A DNA stretch of 64,000 nt from Blastococcus sp. TF02A-30. Lineage in GTDB: Bacteria; Actinomycetota; Actinomycetes; Mycobacteriales; Geodermatophilaceae. The stretch lies in the NCBI RefSeq assembly GCF_003319185.1, contig NZ_QOHJ01000008.1:62001-126000 (forward strand), given 5' to 3'. Positions within the stretch are counted from its first letter, which is position 1. The number at the start of each line of letters is the position of its first letter. The position numbers were made by a program, and so were the translations under genes. This document shows, piece after piece, positions 55,043 to 63,023 of this stretch. The notes beneath the pieces were generated by a model, which ran no database searches, was not told the origin of the DNA, and saw only the letters and a program-made list of their open reading frames with translations.

Positions 55043-55073
55043 CGGTCCGTCCCGGCCCGGCCGGGACGGACCG
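55043..55073. terminator. Bidirectional hairpin terminator
   Basis: Perfect 14-bp stem (55043-55056 with 55060-55073) with a 3-base loop between the convergent epimerase (stop 55035) and FAD-protein (stop 55081) genes. Confidence 0.8.
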
Positions 55074-55080
55074 CGGGGCC

Positions 55081-56673
55081 TCAGGCCCCGACGGGCTCGA
55101 GCGCCCCGGCCAGCTCGGCCCCCAGGGTGGCCCCGAAGGCGCTGATCCGGCCGCAGTGCTCCATGTGCCAGACGGGCCGTCCCGCGACGACGTTCCCCGC
55201 CAGCAGCGGGCCCATGACGTAGAAGCCCGGTGCCGCGGCCAGGTCGGGGCCCACGTGCACCCCTCCGCCGGAGGGGGTCAGCCGGCACACCCCGTCGGCG
55301 ACCAGCCGCTCCAGCAGCGGCGGGGCGGCGAGGCGCAGGCTGCCGGACGGGCCGGCGCAGTTGACGACCACGTCGGCCGGCGGATCGACCACGTGCTCGC
55401 CGCCGTCGGCGCCGTACCGGACCCGCGTGCGGCCGTCGGGACCGTCGACCAGGTCGACGAACGAGCCGGCGACGAGTTGCAGCCGTCCCCCTGCGGCCAG
55501 GTGCTCCACGACCTCGCAGTACTCCCACCCGGCGCGTCGCTGGTGCCGGCCGAGGGCCACCCCCCACCGGTCGGCGAACTCGACGGTCTGGTCCTCCGCG
55601 AGCAGGGGCAGCACCCGGCCGACCGCCTGCGAGATCGGCCCGAGGGTGTCCGCGACCGACAGGCCGGCGGAGCGGCCGCGGGCGATGTCGGCGAGCGCGG
55701 CCTCGTAGACCGAGACGGCGGCCGCGGTCCCGGCCCGCTCCAGCGCCTCCAGGCGCTCGGCGCGGAACGGCCGGGGCTCGTGCTGCTCGTCGAGCCGCTC
55801 CGGCAGCTGGCCGCTGGGGGAGACGACGGTGAAGGTCGCCTCGTCCGCACCGAGGCGGTCGTTGATCTGGAACAGCATGTCCATGGTCCCGGCGTTGGCC
55901 CCGAGGACCACGACGTGGGCGGGGCGGTCCCGCACCCCGCGCACGGCGGCGGCGATGCGCGTGACCGCCTCGCCCATGTCGTCGAAGGGGTCGTCGACCA
56001 GCAGGGGCCCCGGGAGCCCGGTGTCGCGCCGCAGCCGTGACCGGACGGGGGCGGAACCGACGGCGAGCACGGCGTGCGACGTGTCGACGACGCGGCCGGC
56101 GCAGCGCACCCGGTAGCCGTGAGCGGCCTTCTCGACGGCGACGACGTCGTCCCGCAGGACCTCGGTGGTCGCCAGGCCCCGTGCGGCTGCCTGGTCGATG
56201 GCGGCCCGGGTGCGCCGGCCGAGGTACTCGCCGAAGGTGTACCGCGGCAGGTAGAGGTCGTCGAAGTCGTCGCGCTCGACGGCGGCCCGGTGGCGCTCCC
56301 ACCAGCGCGTGGAGAACGGCCCCCCGGCGGCCCGGAACTCGTCGAACACCCAGCCCTTGTTCTCGCTCAGCCAGCGCACGAACAGGCCGCGTTCCGGTTC
56401 CGGCAGGAAGTCCCGCAGCGGCGTGATGAGCAGCGCCGTGGGAGCTGCCCGGGACCCGTAGGGGACACCGGTGAACGGGTCGGGGGCCCGCTCCACCACG
56501 GCGATGCGCACGGGCCGGTCGCGGGGAGGCCCGTCCAGCGACCCCAGCAGGCTCAGCACGACGTAGGACGTCGAGGCGCCGGCCCCGACGAAGAGGAGGT
56601 CGAACATCTGCGGGTCCACGGGCTGCCTCTCCGCCGGGAAGGTGGTCGGTCGGGGTGCGGGGATGCGGGTCAC
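55081..56673 (-). CDS. FAD/NAD(P)-binding protein (NAD_binding_9 type)
   Basis: 530 residues. N-terminal FAD motif FDLLFVGAGASTSYVVLSLL; a second nucleotide-binding motif VVVLGANAGTMDMLF near residue 240; HAVLAVGSAP and VVVNCAGPSGSLRL. Matches the family annotated as FAD-NAD(P)-binding / hydroxyacylglutathione-like oxidoreductases related to SidA-like monooxygenases, whose substrates are mostly unknown. GTG at 56673 overlaps the acetyltransferase stop (GTGA), so the two are co-translated and may modify the same sugar. Confidence 0.78.
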   Translation of the reverse strand: MTRIPAPRPTTFPAERQPVDPQMFDLLFVGAGASTSYVVLSLLGSLDGPPRDRPVRIAVVERAPDPFTGVPYGSRAAPTALLITPLRDFLPEPERGLFVRWLSENKGWVFDEFRAAGGPFSTRWWERHRAAVERDDFDDLYLPRYTFGEYLGRRTRAAIDQAAARGLATTEVLRDDVVAVEKAAHGYRVRCAGRVVDTSHAVLAVGSAPVRSRLRRDTGLPGPLLVDDPFDDMGEAVTRIAAAVRGVRDRPAHVVVLGANAGTMDMLFQINDRLGADEATFTVVSPSGQLPERLDEQHEPRPFRAERLEALERAGTAAAVSVYEAALADIARGRSAGLSVADTLGPISQAVGRVLPLLAEDQTVEFADRWGVALGRHQRRAGWEYCEVVEHLAAGGRLQLVAGSFVDLVDGPDGRTRVRYGADGGEHVVDPPADVVVNCAGPSGSLRLAAPPLLERLVADGVCRLTPSGGGVHVGPDLAAAPGFYVMGPLLAGNVVAGRPVWHMEHCGRISAFGATLGAELAGALEPVGA

Positions 56674-57380
56674 GGGACGACGAGCCCGTGCTCGGCGTGA
56701 CCGGGCCGGACCAGCGTCCAGTCCGGTGGGGGTTCGCCGGTGCGGTCGAGCAGGATGCGCGCGGGGTTGCCGACGGCGGTGCAGTGGTCGGGGATGTCCT
56801 GCACGACGACCGCACCGGCCCCCACGCGGCACCACCGGCCGATGCGGACCTTCGGGATCACCACCGCCCCGGCCCCGATGTGCGTCCCCTCGCCGACGTG
56901 CACGTGCCCGCAGAGGGTGGCGTGCGGGCTCACGTGCGCGTAGTCCTCGACGACGCAGTCGTGGTCGACGCTGGCGGCCGTGTTGACGAGCACCTGCCGT
57001 CCCAGGCGGGCGTTGGCCTGGACGACCGCGCCGTGGAGCACCACCGTCCCCTCCCCGACCCGGGCGGTGGGCGCGATGATCGCGGAGGGGTGGATCGCCT
57101 GCGCGAAACGGGCGTCGAGCATGCGGTCGAGCTCGGCCCGCTCGCCGTTGATGCCGACGGCCAGCACGACCGGGACGTCGACCGGCGGGAAGGTGCCGAG
57201 GCCGACCCGCCGGATGCCGGGGTGCACGTTGACGCTCGCCGGGTGCTGGTTCTCCGGCCGGTCGTTGTACTGCCGGCGGACGCCGATGCCGCGCGCCCGC
57301 AGCACGTCGATGACCACCTGCGCGTGCCCGCCGCAGCCGTAGACGTCGTGCACCGACCGCTGACCGAAGCTCACCGTCAC
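56670..57380 (-). CDS. NeuD/PglD-type sugar O/N-acetyltransferase
   Basis: 236 residues. N-terminal Rossmann-like PglD domain (VYGCGGHAQVVIDVLRARG) and C-terminal left-handed beta-helix of hexapeptide repeats (ARVGEGTVVLHGAVVQANAR, NTAASVDHDCVVEDYAHVSP, VHVGEGTHIGAGAVVIPKVR, AVGNPARIL). The His in VDHD corresponds to the catalytic base of PglD, which acetylates UDP-4-amino-trideoxy sugar. Completes the PglF-PglE-PglD-PglC set although it is in a separate operon. GTG at 57380 (or 57374). Confidence 0.85.
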   Translation of the reverse strand: MTVSFGQRSVHDVYGCGGHAQVVIDVLRARGIGVRRQYNDRPENQHPASVNVHPGIRRVGLGTFPPVDVPVVLAVGINGERAELDRMLDARFAQAIHPSAIIAPTARVGEGTVVLHGAVVQANARLGRQVLVNTAASVDHDCVVEDYAHVSPHATLCGHVHVGEGTHIGAGAVVIPKVRIGRWCRVGAGAVVVQDIPDHCTAVGNPARILLDRTGEPPPDWTLVRPGHAEHGLVVP

Positions 57381-57717
57381 CTCGTTCCCGGGCGCCGAAG
57401 CCCCCTCCGGACCGATCCGGCGCCCCCCGCTGGAGCGAACCGACGGGGACGTTAAGGGCAACCGGGCCCTTGGCAACCGTCTCCGATCGCGGCACGGCGC
57501 CGTTCCGCCGTGTCGTGCCTCCGGCCCCGGCATTCCCGCACCCACCGTCCGTGATCGGTCACGGAGCGGTGAAGCGGGGCGGGGAGGAGTGGTCCGCGTC
57601 GGGTCGATCGGTGGTGGCGGTGCGCCAACACCTGTCGTGTGCCGCAGCCGGCCCCTACGGTCCGCAGCCATCCCGACCGCCCCCGCGGGCCGGGGCGGCT
57701 CACGGAGCGGAGGAACT
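57381..57717. other. 337-bp divergent intergenic region with a palindrome
   Basis: Between the PglD-like gene (minus) and ugd copy C (plus). No gene is seen. CCGTGA-TCGG-TCACGG (57549-57564) is an inverted repeat similar to that at 53990-54004, and may be an operator. The start of ugd is preceded by GGAGGAACT. Confidence 0.45.
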
Positions 57718-59037
57718 GTGCGCATCTCGGTCGTCGGTTGTGGCTATCTGGGTGCCGTCCACGCGGCGGCGATGGCCGAGTTGGGTCACGAGGTCGTCGG
57801 CGTCGACGTGGACGAGCGCAAGGTCGACGGGCTGTCCCGTCGCCGGCCGCCGTTCTACGAACCGGGTTTCGACGAGCTGCTGAGCCGCTCGCTGGAGTCC
57901 GGCCGGCTGCGCTTCAGCACCGACGTCGGCGAGGCGGCCGGTGCGCAGGTGCACTTCGTCTGCGTCGGCACGCCGCAGCGCCGGGGCGAGTACGCGGCGG
58001 ACATGCGCTACGTGGACGCGGCGGCGGAGTCGCTGCTGGAGATCCTCGAGCCGGGTCAGCTGGTGGTCGGCAAGTCCACCGTGCCGGTGGGCACGGCGGC
58101 CCGCCTCGGCGAGATGGTGACCGGCAAGGTGCCGGGCGCCCTGCTGGCGTGGAACCCGGAGTTCCTGCGGGAGGGCTTCGCCGTCCAGGACACGCTGCAC
58201 CCCGACCGGCTGGTGTACGGGCTGCCGGCCGGTGCCGACGGCGAGACGGCCCGGGCGCTGCTGGACGAGGTGTACGCGCCGATCGTCGAGCGGGGCACTC
58301 CGCAGGTGGTCACCGACTACGCCACCGCGGAGATGGTGAAGACGGCGGCGAACTCGTTCCTGGCCACGAAGATCTCCTTCATCAACGCGATGGCGGAGCT
58401 GTGCGAGGCCACCGGCGCGGACGTGAAGCTGCTCGCCGACGCGATCGGCTACGACGACCGGATCGGGAGGAAGTTCCTCAACGCCGGCCTCGGCTTCGGT
58501 GGCGGGTGCCTGCCCAAGGACATCCGCGCGTTCATGGCGCGGGCCGGGGAGCTGGGCGCCGACCAGGCGCTCACGTTCCTCAAGGAGGTCGACAACATCA
58601 ACATGCGGCGGCGGATCCGCATGGTGGAGCTGGCCCGGGAGGTGCTGGACGGGTCGCTGCTGGGCAAGCGGGTGGCGGTGCTGGGTGCGGCGTTCAAGCC
58701 CGACAGCGACGACATCCGCGACTCCCCGGCGCTCAACGTGGCCGCGCAGCTGCAGCTGCAGGGCGCCGTCGTGTGCGTCACCGATCCCGCGGCGCTGGAC
58801 AACGCCCGGCGGGAGTGGCCGCACCTGGACTTCTGCCCCACCGCGGAGGAGGCGGCGGAGCGCGCCGACGCCGTGCTGGTGCTGACGGAGTGGAAGCAGT
58901 ACCGCGAGCTGGACCCGGTCACGTTCGGCCGCGTCGTCAGGCAGAAGCGGGTGCTCGACGGCCGCAACGCCCTCGACCGCGAGGCCTGGACGGCCGCCGG
59001 CTGGACCTACCGCGCCCTCGGCCGCCGCGCCGGCTGA
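57718..59037 (+). CDS. ugd: UDP-glucose 6-dehydrogenase, copy C
   Basis: 439 residues, the same length as copy B at 22187 and alike over the whole length. GTG at 57718 with GGAGGAACT upstream. NAD loop RISVVGCGYLGAVHAA; GTPQRRGEYAADM; KTAANSFLATKISFINAMAE; catalytic Cys264 in GFGGGCLPKDIRAF; AAFKPDSDDIRDSPALN. It makes UDP-glucuronate for locus 2 (and possibly for the 54094 epimerase). ydcF follows after one base, so the two form one transcription unit, as do the copy-B genes before decay. Confidence 0.95.
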   Translation: MRISVVGCGYLGAVHAAAMAELGHEVVGVDVDERKVDGLSRRRPPFYEPGFDELLSRSLESGRLRFSTDVGEAAGAQVHFVCVGTPQRRGEYAADMRYVDAAAESLLEILEPGQLVVGKSTVPVGTAARLGEMVTGKVPGALLAWNPEFLREGFAVQDTLHPDRLVYGLPAGADGETARALLDEVYAPIVERGTPQVVTDYATAEMVKTAANSFLATKISFINAMAELCEATGADVKLLADAIGYDDRIGRKFLNAGLGFGGGCLPKDIRAFMARAGELGADQALTFLKEVDNINMRRRIRMVELAREVLDGSLLGKRVAVLGAAFKPDSDDIRDSPALNVAAQLQLQGAVVCVTDPAALDNARREWPHLDFCPTAEEAAERADAVLVLTEWKQYRELDPVTFGRVVRQKRVLDGRNALDREAWTAAGWTYRALGRRAG

Positions 59038-59038
59038 G

Positions 59039-59635
59039 GTGCCGTCCCGGGGGGAGGGCGGCGCCGCTCCGCGGGTGCGACCGCGGTGGGCGGTGCTGCG
59101 CCGGCGACGCACGTGGGTGGCCGCGGCCGCCGGGGGTGCCGTGCTGGTCACCGGCGCGGCGCTGCACTACCTGGTGTTCCCCTCGAGCGATCCCGGGCTG
59201 CCGGCGGACGCCGTCGTCGTGCTCGCCGGCGACCCGGAGGTGCGGCTCCCGGTCGCGCTGCAGCTGGCCGGCGCGGGACCGGGCCTGCTCGTGGTCTCCG
59301 CCGCCGACGGGGAGGTGAACGCCCCGGCCCGCGCGCTGTGCGAGGCGCCACCCCGCGACGTCGTCGTCCTCTGCTTCGAGCCGGAGGCCCCGCAGAGCAC
59401 CCGCACCGAGGCGCAGGCCATCGGGGAGCTGGTCGAGGAGCGCGGCTGGACCCACGTCACCGTGGTGACCAGCACCTTCCACATGGCGCGGGCCGACCTG
59501 CTGGTCGGCCGGTGCACCGACGCCGAGGTCGCCGTCGTCGAGGCGCGCCCGAGGCTGTCCGGGGTGCAGTGGGCGCGGCAGGTGGCCGCCGAGGTCGGCG
59601 GCCTCGGAGGTGCCCTCTTCTCCGATCCCTGCTGA
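59039..59635 (+). CDS. YdcF/DUF218-family membrane-anchored protein, intact copy
   Basis: 198 residues; GTG at 59039, one base after the ugd stop. Basic N-terminus, one transmembrane helix (WVAAAAGGAVLVTGAALHYL), then an extracytoplasmic DUF218 domain: DAVVVLAGDPEVRLPVAL, EPEAPQSTRTEAQAIGELVE, HVTVVTSTFHMARADLLVGR. The STRTEA and TFHMAR motifs are typical of SanA/ElyC/YdcF proteins, which affect envelope glycan metabolism. Homologue of the nonsense-broken gene at 23961. Confidence 0.87.
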   Translation: MPSRGEGGAAPRVRPRWAVLRRRRTWVAAAAGGAVLVTGAALHYLVFPSSDPGLPADAVVVLAGDPEVRLPVALQLAGAGPGLLVVSAADGEVNAPARALCEAPPRDVVVLCFEPEAPQSTRTEAQAIGELVEERGWTHVTVVTSTFHMARADLLVGRCTDAEVAVVEARPRLSGVQWARQVAAEVGGLGGALFSDPC

Positions 59636-59651
59636 CGGCCGGCCGTCAGCA
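59630..59651. terminator. Perfect 22-bp palindrome, probable bidirectional terminator
   Basis: TGCTGACGGCC followed at once by GGCCGTCAGCA; it contains the YdcF stop codon (59633-59635) and ends 4 bases before the convergent BY-kinase stop (59656). A second small hairpin CAGGCG/CGCCTG at 59650-59664 overlaps the kinase stop. Confidence 0.7.
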
Positions 59652-59655
59652 GGCG

Positions 59656-61125
59656 TTACGCCTGCCCGGATCCGGCCGCGGGGACGACGTCGGCGTCGGG
59701 GTCCTCGTCGGGCGGGGACTGCTCCGCGGTGCCGGGCCGGGGGATGAGCGGGCCGGCCCCCCGGCGTCCGGTGTCGGGCGCGTACGGCTGCCGCTCGGTC
59801 GTGGTGGCCGCGGAGCGGGGGACGCGGTTGAGCACCACGCCCAGCAGCCTGGCCCCGACGGCGGTCAGGGCCGACGCCGCCTCGGCGAGGTCGGTCCGCG
59901 TCGTCCTGCCGTGCCGGGTGACGAGGAGGACCCCGTCCGACGACGCGGCCAGCGCGGCGGCGTCCACGACCGGGAGCAGCGCCGGCGCATCCACCACGAC
60001 GTGGTCGTAGGACGCGCGCGCGGCGGCCAGGAACGCCTGCATCTCCGGCGAGCCCAGCAGCCGGCCGGGATCCTCGGGCATCGGCCCGGCGGGGAGCACC
60101 TCCGGCCCGCCGGCGTCGGCGCGCTGCACCAGGTCGTGCCAGTCGGCGGCCCCCGACAGCGCCGAGGTGAGCCCGAGATCGCCGTCCGGCAGCCCCAGGT
60201 AGCGGGGCAGTCGCGGCCGCCAGAGGTTGGCGTCGACCAGCAGCACGCGGCGCCCCGACCGGGCGAGGGAGACCGCCAGACCTGCCGCGACCGTCGACTT
60301 CCCCTCGTCGGGCGCGGGGCTGGTCACGACGACGACGCGGGGAGCGGTCGTCCGACCACCGTGCCCGACGGCCTGGGCGGCGAGCCGGAACGCCCGGTCG
60401 GCCGGGGAGGCCGTGTCCATGGCGCCCGACACGGGCGGGCGCCGCAGGCTCCGCTGCTCCGGCAGGCGGACGACCGGCGCGCCGCCGCTCGCGTCCCGCA
60501 CGGCGTCGACGCCGCGCACGGTCCGGTCGGCGCGCTGGCGGGCGACGGCCAGACCCAGGCCGACCAGGAGGCCCAGCACCACGCCGACGACGAGGTAGCG
60601 GGGCACCGACGGGCTCACGGGGGTGGCGTCGAACGTGGCGGGCTCGATGACCTGCACCGCGATGGTGGGCCCGAGGGTGGCGGTGGGGTTCTCCAGCGCG
60701 GTCACCTGGGCGGTGAACTGGCGGCCGAGGGAGTCGGCGATCGCCTGGGCCCGCTCGGGCGAGGTGTCGGTGACCGTCACCTCGAGGATGTCGGTGTCCG
60801 GCACCGGCACCGCGGTCACCTTGCCGAGCACCTGGTCGGCGGTCAGCGGCACGCCCAGGTCGTCGACGACGAGCTGGGCCGTCGGTGACGTGGACAGCAG
60901 ACGGGCGTAGGAGTCCATCCGCTCCTGGGTGAAGAGCGACCCCTGATAGGCCGACGGGGCGTCGGTCGTCCCCGCCATGGTGACGAACAGCTGGGTGGAG
61001 GACACGTAGGTCCGCACGGCGGTGGCGCTGAGCAGGTAGGCCGCGCCCAGCCCGGCCAGGACGGCCAGGACCAGGATCCACCGTCCGGCCCGGATGGCCT
61101 TGAGTACGTCGTTCAGCCGGAACAC
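59656..61125 (-). CDS. Wzz/BY-kinase fusion (capsular polysaccharide tyrosine autokinase)
   Basis: 489 residues. Wzz domain with helices at ~16-33 and ~178-196 (WILVLAVLAGLGAAYLLSAT; YLVVGVVLGLLVGLGLAVAR), then a cytoplasmic BY-kinase: Walker A VVVVTSPAPDEGKST (about 264-278), Walker A' RVLLVDANLWRP (294-303), Walker B HVVVDAPALLPVVDA. Autophosphorylates and controls polymer length. The C-terminal tail carries only one obvious Tyr (RQPYAP), not the usual tyrosine cluster. The tyrosine phosphatases at 3218 and 3936 are possible counterparts. Divergent from the pseudokinase gene at 61566. Confidence 0.9.
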   Translation of the reverse strand: MFRLNDVLKAIRAGRWILVLAVLAGLGAAYLLSATAVRTYVSSTQLFVTMAGTTDAPSAYQGSLFTQERMDSYARLLSTSPTAQLVVDDLGVPLTADQVLGKVTAVPVPDTDILEVTVTDTSPERAQAIADSLGRQFTAQVTALENPTATLGPTIAVQVIEPATFDATPVSPSVPRYLVVGVVLGLLVGLGLAVARQRADRTVRGVDAVRDASGGAPVVRLPEQRSLRRPPVSGAMDTASPADRAFRLAAQAVGHGGRTTAPRVVVVTSPAPDEGKSTVAAGLAVSLARSGRRVLLVDANLWRPRLPRYLGLPDGDLGLTSALSGAADWHDLVQRADAGGPEVLPAGPMPEDPGRLLGSPEMQAFLAAARASYDHVVVDAPALLPVVDAAALAASSDGVLLVTRHGRTTRTDLAEAASALTAVGARLLGVVLNRVPRSAATTTERQPYAPDTGRRGAGPLIPRPGTAEQSPPDEDPDADVVPAAGSGQA

Positions 61126-61565
61126 CCCGTTTCGTCGGTGGGCCCTGGCGGGTCTCCCCGTAGCCGCGGTCGGCCGACGGCCGACCAGACGGCTCGGGAC
61201 ACTAATCAGCGATCCGGCCGCTGAGACCTACTTCTCGCGCGGCGCACGGCCGATCGGGGGGCGCGGATCCGCCGGACCGGCTCCCGGAGCCTGGACGACC
61301 GCGTTTCGGTTCGGAGCGTGATCAGGCGGTGACGCTCGCAGATCCACCTTCCGATTGCGGAGCGTGGTCGTATCACCGCTGACAGCCACCGGATCCGCCG
61401 CCGGCGCCGGATCGCGGGATCCGCTGCGTCACCGACCTCGTCCGGGGCGTCCGGAACCCCTGGACGAGGCCGTTCCGGCAGGTACCGTGCCGGTGCTCCT
61501 GCTCCCGGCGACGGGGTCGGGGCACCCGCGGACCCGTCGGGGGTCCGCTCGGTGGCGGGGACGGT
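61126..61565. other. 440-bp divergent intergenic region with perfect palindrome and repeats
   Basis: Between the BY-kinase (minus) and pseudokinase (plus) genes. It contains GGTCGGCCG-A-CGGCCGACC (61168-61186), a perfect 9-bp-arm palindrome, and a direct repeat CGGAGCGTG(A/G)TC at 61312-61323 and 61358-61369, 46 bp apart. No gene recognised. These are candidate regulator sites for both polymer-length genes. Confidence 0.5.
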
Positions 61566-62990
61566 ATGGACCTCGGGGACGTGCTGCACGCAGTCCGGCG
61601 CGGGTGGGTGCTGCTGCTCGGCGGCGTCCTGCTCGGGCTGGCGCTCGCCGCTGCGCTGACCGCGGCGGCCACCCCCCGCTACGCCACGACGCTGCACCTC
61701 TTCGTCGCCTCGACGGACCGCCCGGTCCCCGTCGCGGCCGGCGACGCGAACGACGGGCTGGACGCCGACGAGTCCGACGCCGTCTACCAGGCGGCGCTGC
61801 AGGCCCGGGAGCGGGCCGCCTCCTACGCCGAAGCGCTGGAGAGCGAGCAGCTGGCGGCCCGGGTCGTCGACCGGCTCGGGCTCGGGCTGCCCGCGAGCGA
61901 GCTCGCCGACGGCGTCCGGGCCACGGTGGAGCCGGGCACGGTCGTCGTCGAGCTGACGGTGACCGATCCGTCCGCCGCCCGCGCGCAGGACGTCGCGGCG
62001 GCGCTCGCGGAGGGCGCGGTCACCTGGGTGGAGGGGACTGAGGACCCCGTCGGCCTCGCGCAGGCGCGCACCGAGCTCGTCCCCGTGTCGGCGGCACCGG
62101 CCGAACCCCGCCAGGTCAGCCCGGACCTCGAGCTCGGCCTCGGGCTGGGCGGAGCGCTGGGCTTCCTGCTGGGTCTGGGGCTGGCCGTCTGGTACGACCG
62201 GGCGCGCGCCACCGTCGCGACCGAGGCCGACGTCACCGAGCTCACCGGCGCCCCCCTCGTGGGTGCGCTGGGCGAGCCGGACCGGCACGCGGAGGACGCG
62301 GGAGGCACCGGGGGCGCGGCCCTGCTGAGCAACCTGGCACTGCGCGACGCCGCCGGGTTGCCGCCGGTCGTGGTGGTGACGGGCACCGACCGCCGCGACG
62401 GGGTGGCGGCGGTGGTCCGCGCGCTCACCGAGGCGCTGGTCGCCGACGGACGCCGGGTCGCGGTCGTGGTCGCCGACCCCCGGCCGGGCAGCGGCGGCAC
62501 GGCGACCGGCATCGACGGGCTCGGCGAGGTGCTGACCGGCGCCGCCACGCTCTCCGCGGTGTCGCGCCGGATGGCGGAGGGGCGGGTGGTGGTCGTCCCA
62601 CCGGGCAACCTGTCCGGTGACCACGGCGGCCTGCTGCGGTCGCCCGCCGCGCGGGCCGTGCTCGACGCGCTGGCCGCCGGGCACGACCACGTGCTCGTGC
62701 AGAGCGCGCCGGTGCGCGGGCCTGCGGATGCGCTCCCCCTCGCCGGGCCCGGGGACGGCTGCCTGCTCGCCGCCCGGTACCGCGGCGCACGGAAGGGCCG
62801 GCTGGCGGCCGCGGCACGCGTGGTGCCCGCGAGCGGTGCGGCGCTGCTCGGTGTCGTCCTCACCGACGTGCCACCGACGGCGGACGTCGTCGACCCCAGC
62901 CACAGGTACCGGGCCGACGCCGAGCGCGGCGGGGCCGTCGCGACGCGTCGGGCGGTGCTGGCGACGGCGGGCGGGGGTGACCGGTCCTGA
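61566..62990 (+). CDS. Wzz-like protein with degenerate BY-kinase domain (pseudokinase)
   Basis: 474 residues. Helices at ~14-35 and ~190-209 enclose the Wzz-type extracytoplasmic domain. The cytoplasmic domain aligns with BY-kinases in layout (VVVVTGTDRRDGVAAVVRAL at the Walker A place; RRVAVVVADPRPG at Walker A'; HDHVLVQSAPVRGPADALPL at Walker B), but the P-loop lacks GKS/T, and the Walker A' and B aspartate contexts are changed. It should not bind ATP normally, so it may be a regulatory or structural partner of the active kinase encoded divergently. Confidence 0.8.
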   Translation: MDLGDVLHAVRRGWVLLLGGVLLGLALAAALTAAATPRYATTLHLFVASTDRPVPVAAGDANDGLDADESDAVYQAALQARERAASYAEALESEQLAARVVDRLGLGLPASELADGVRATVEPGTVVVELTVTDPSAARAQDVAAALAEGAVTWVEGTEDPVGLAQARTELVPVSAAPAEPRQVSPDLELGLGLGGALGFLLGLGLAVWYDRARATVATEADVTELTGAPLVGALGEPDRHAEDAGGTGGAALLSNLALRDAAGLPPVVVVTGTDRRDGVAAVVRALTEALVADGRRVAVVVADPRPGSGGTATGIDGLGEVLTGAATLSAVSRRMAEGRVVVVPPGNLSGDHGGLLRSPAARAVLDALAAGHDHVLVQSAPVRGPADALPLAGPGDGCLLAARYRGARKGRLAAAARVVPASGAALLGVVLTDVPPTADVVDPSHRYRADAERGGAVATRRAVLATAGGGDRS

Positions 62991-63023
62991 CCCGGCTCGC
63001 GCGCGGCGGCCGGGGGTGGCGCC

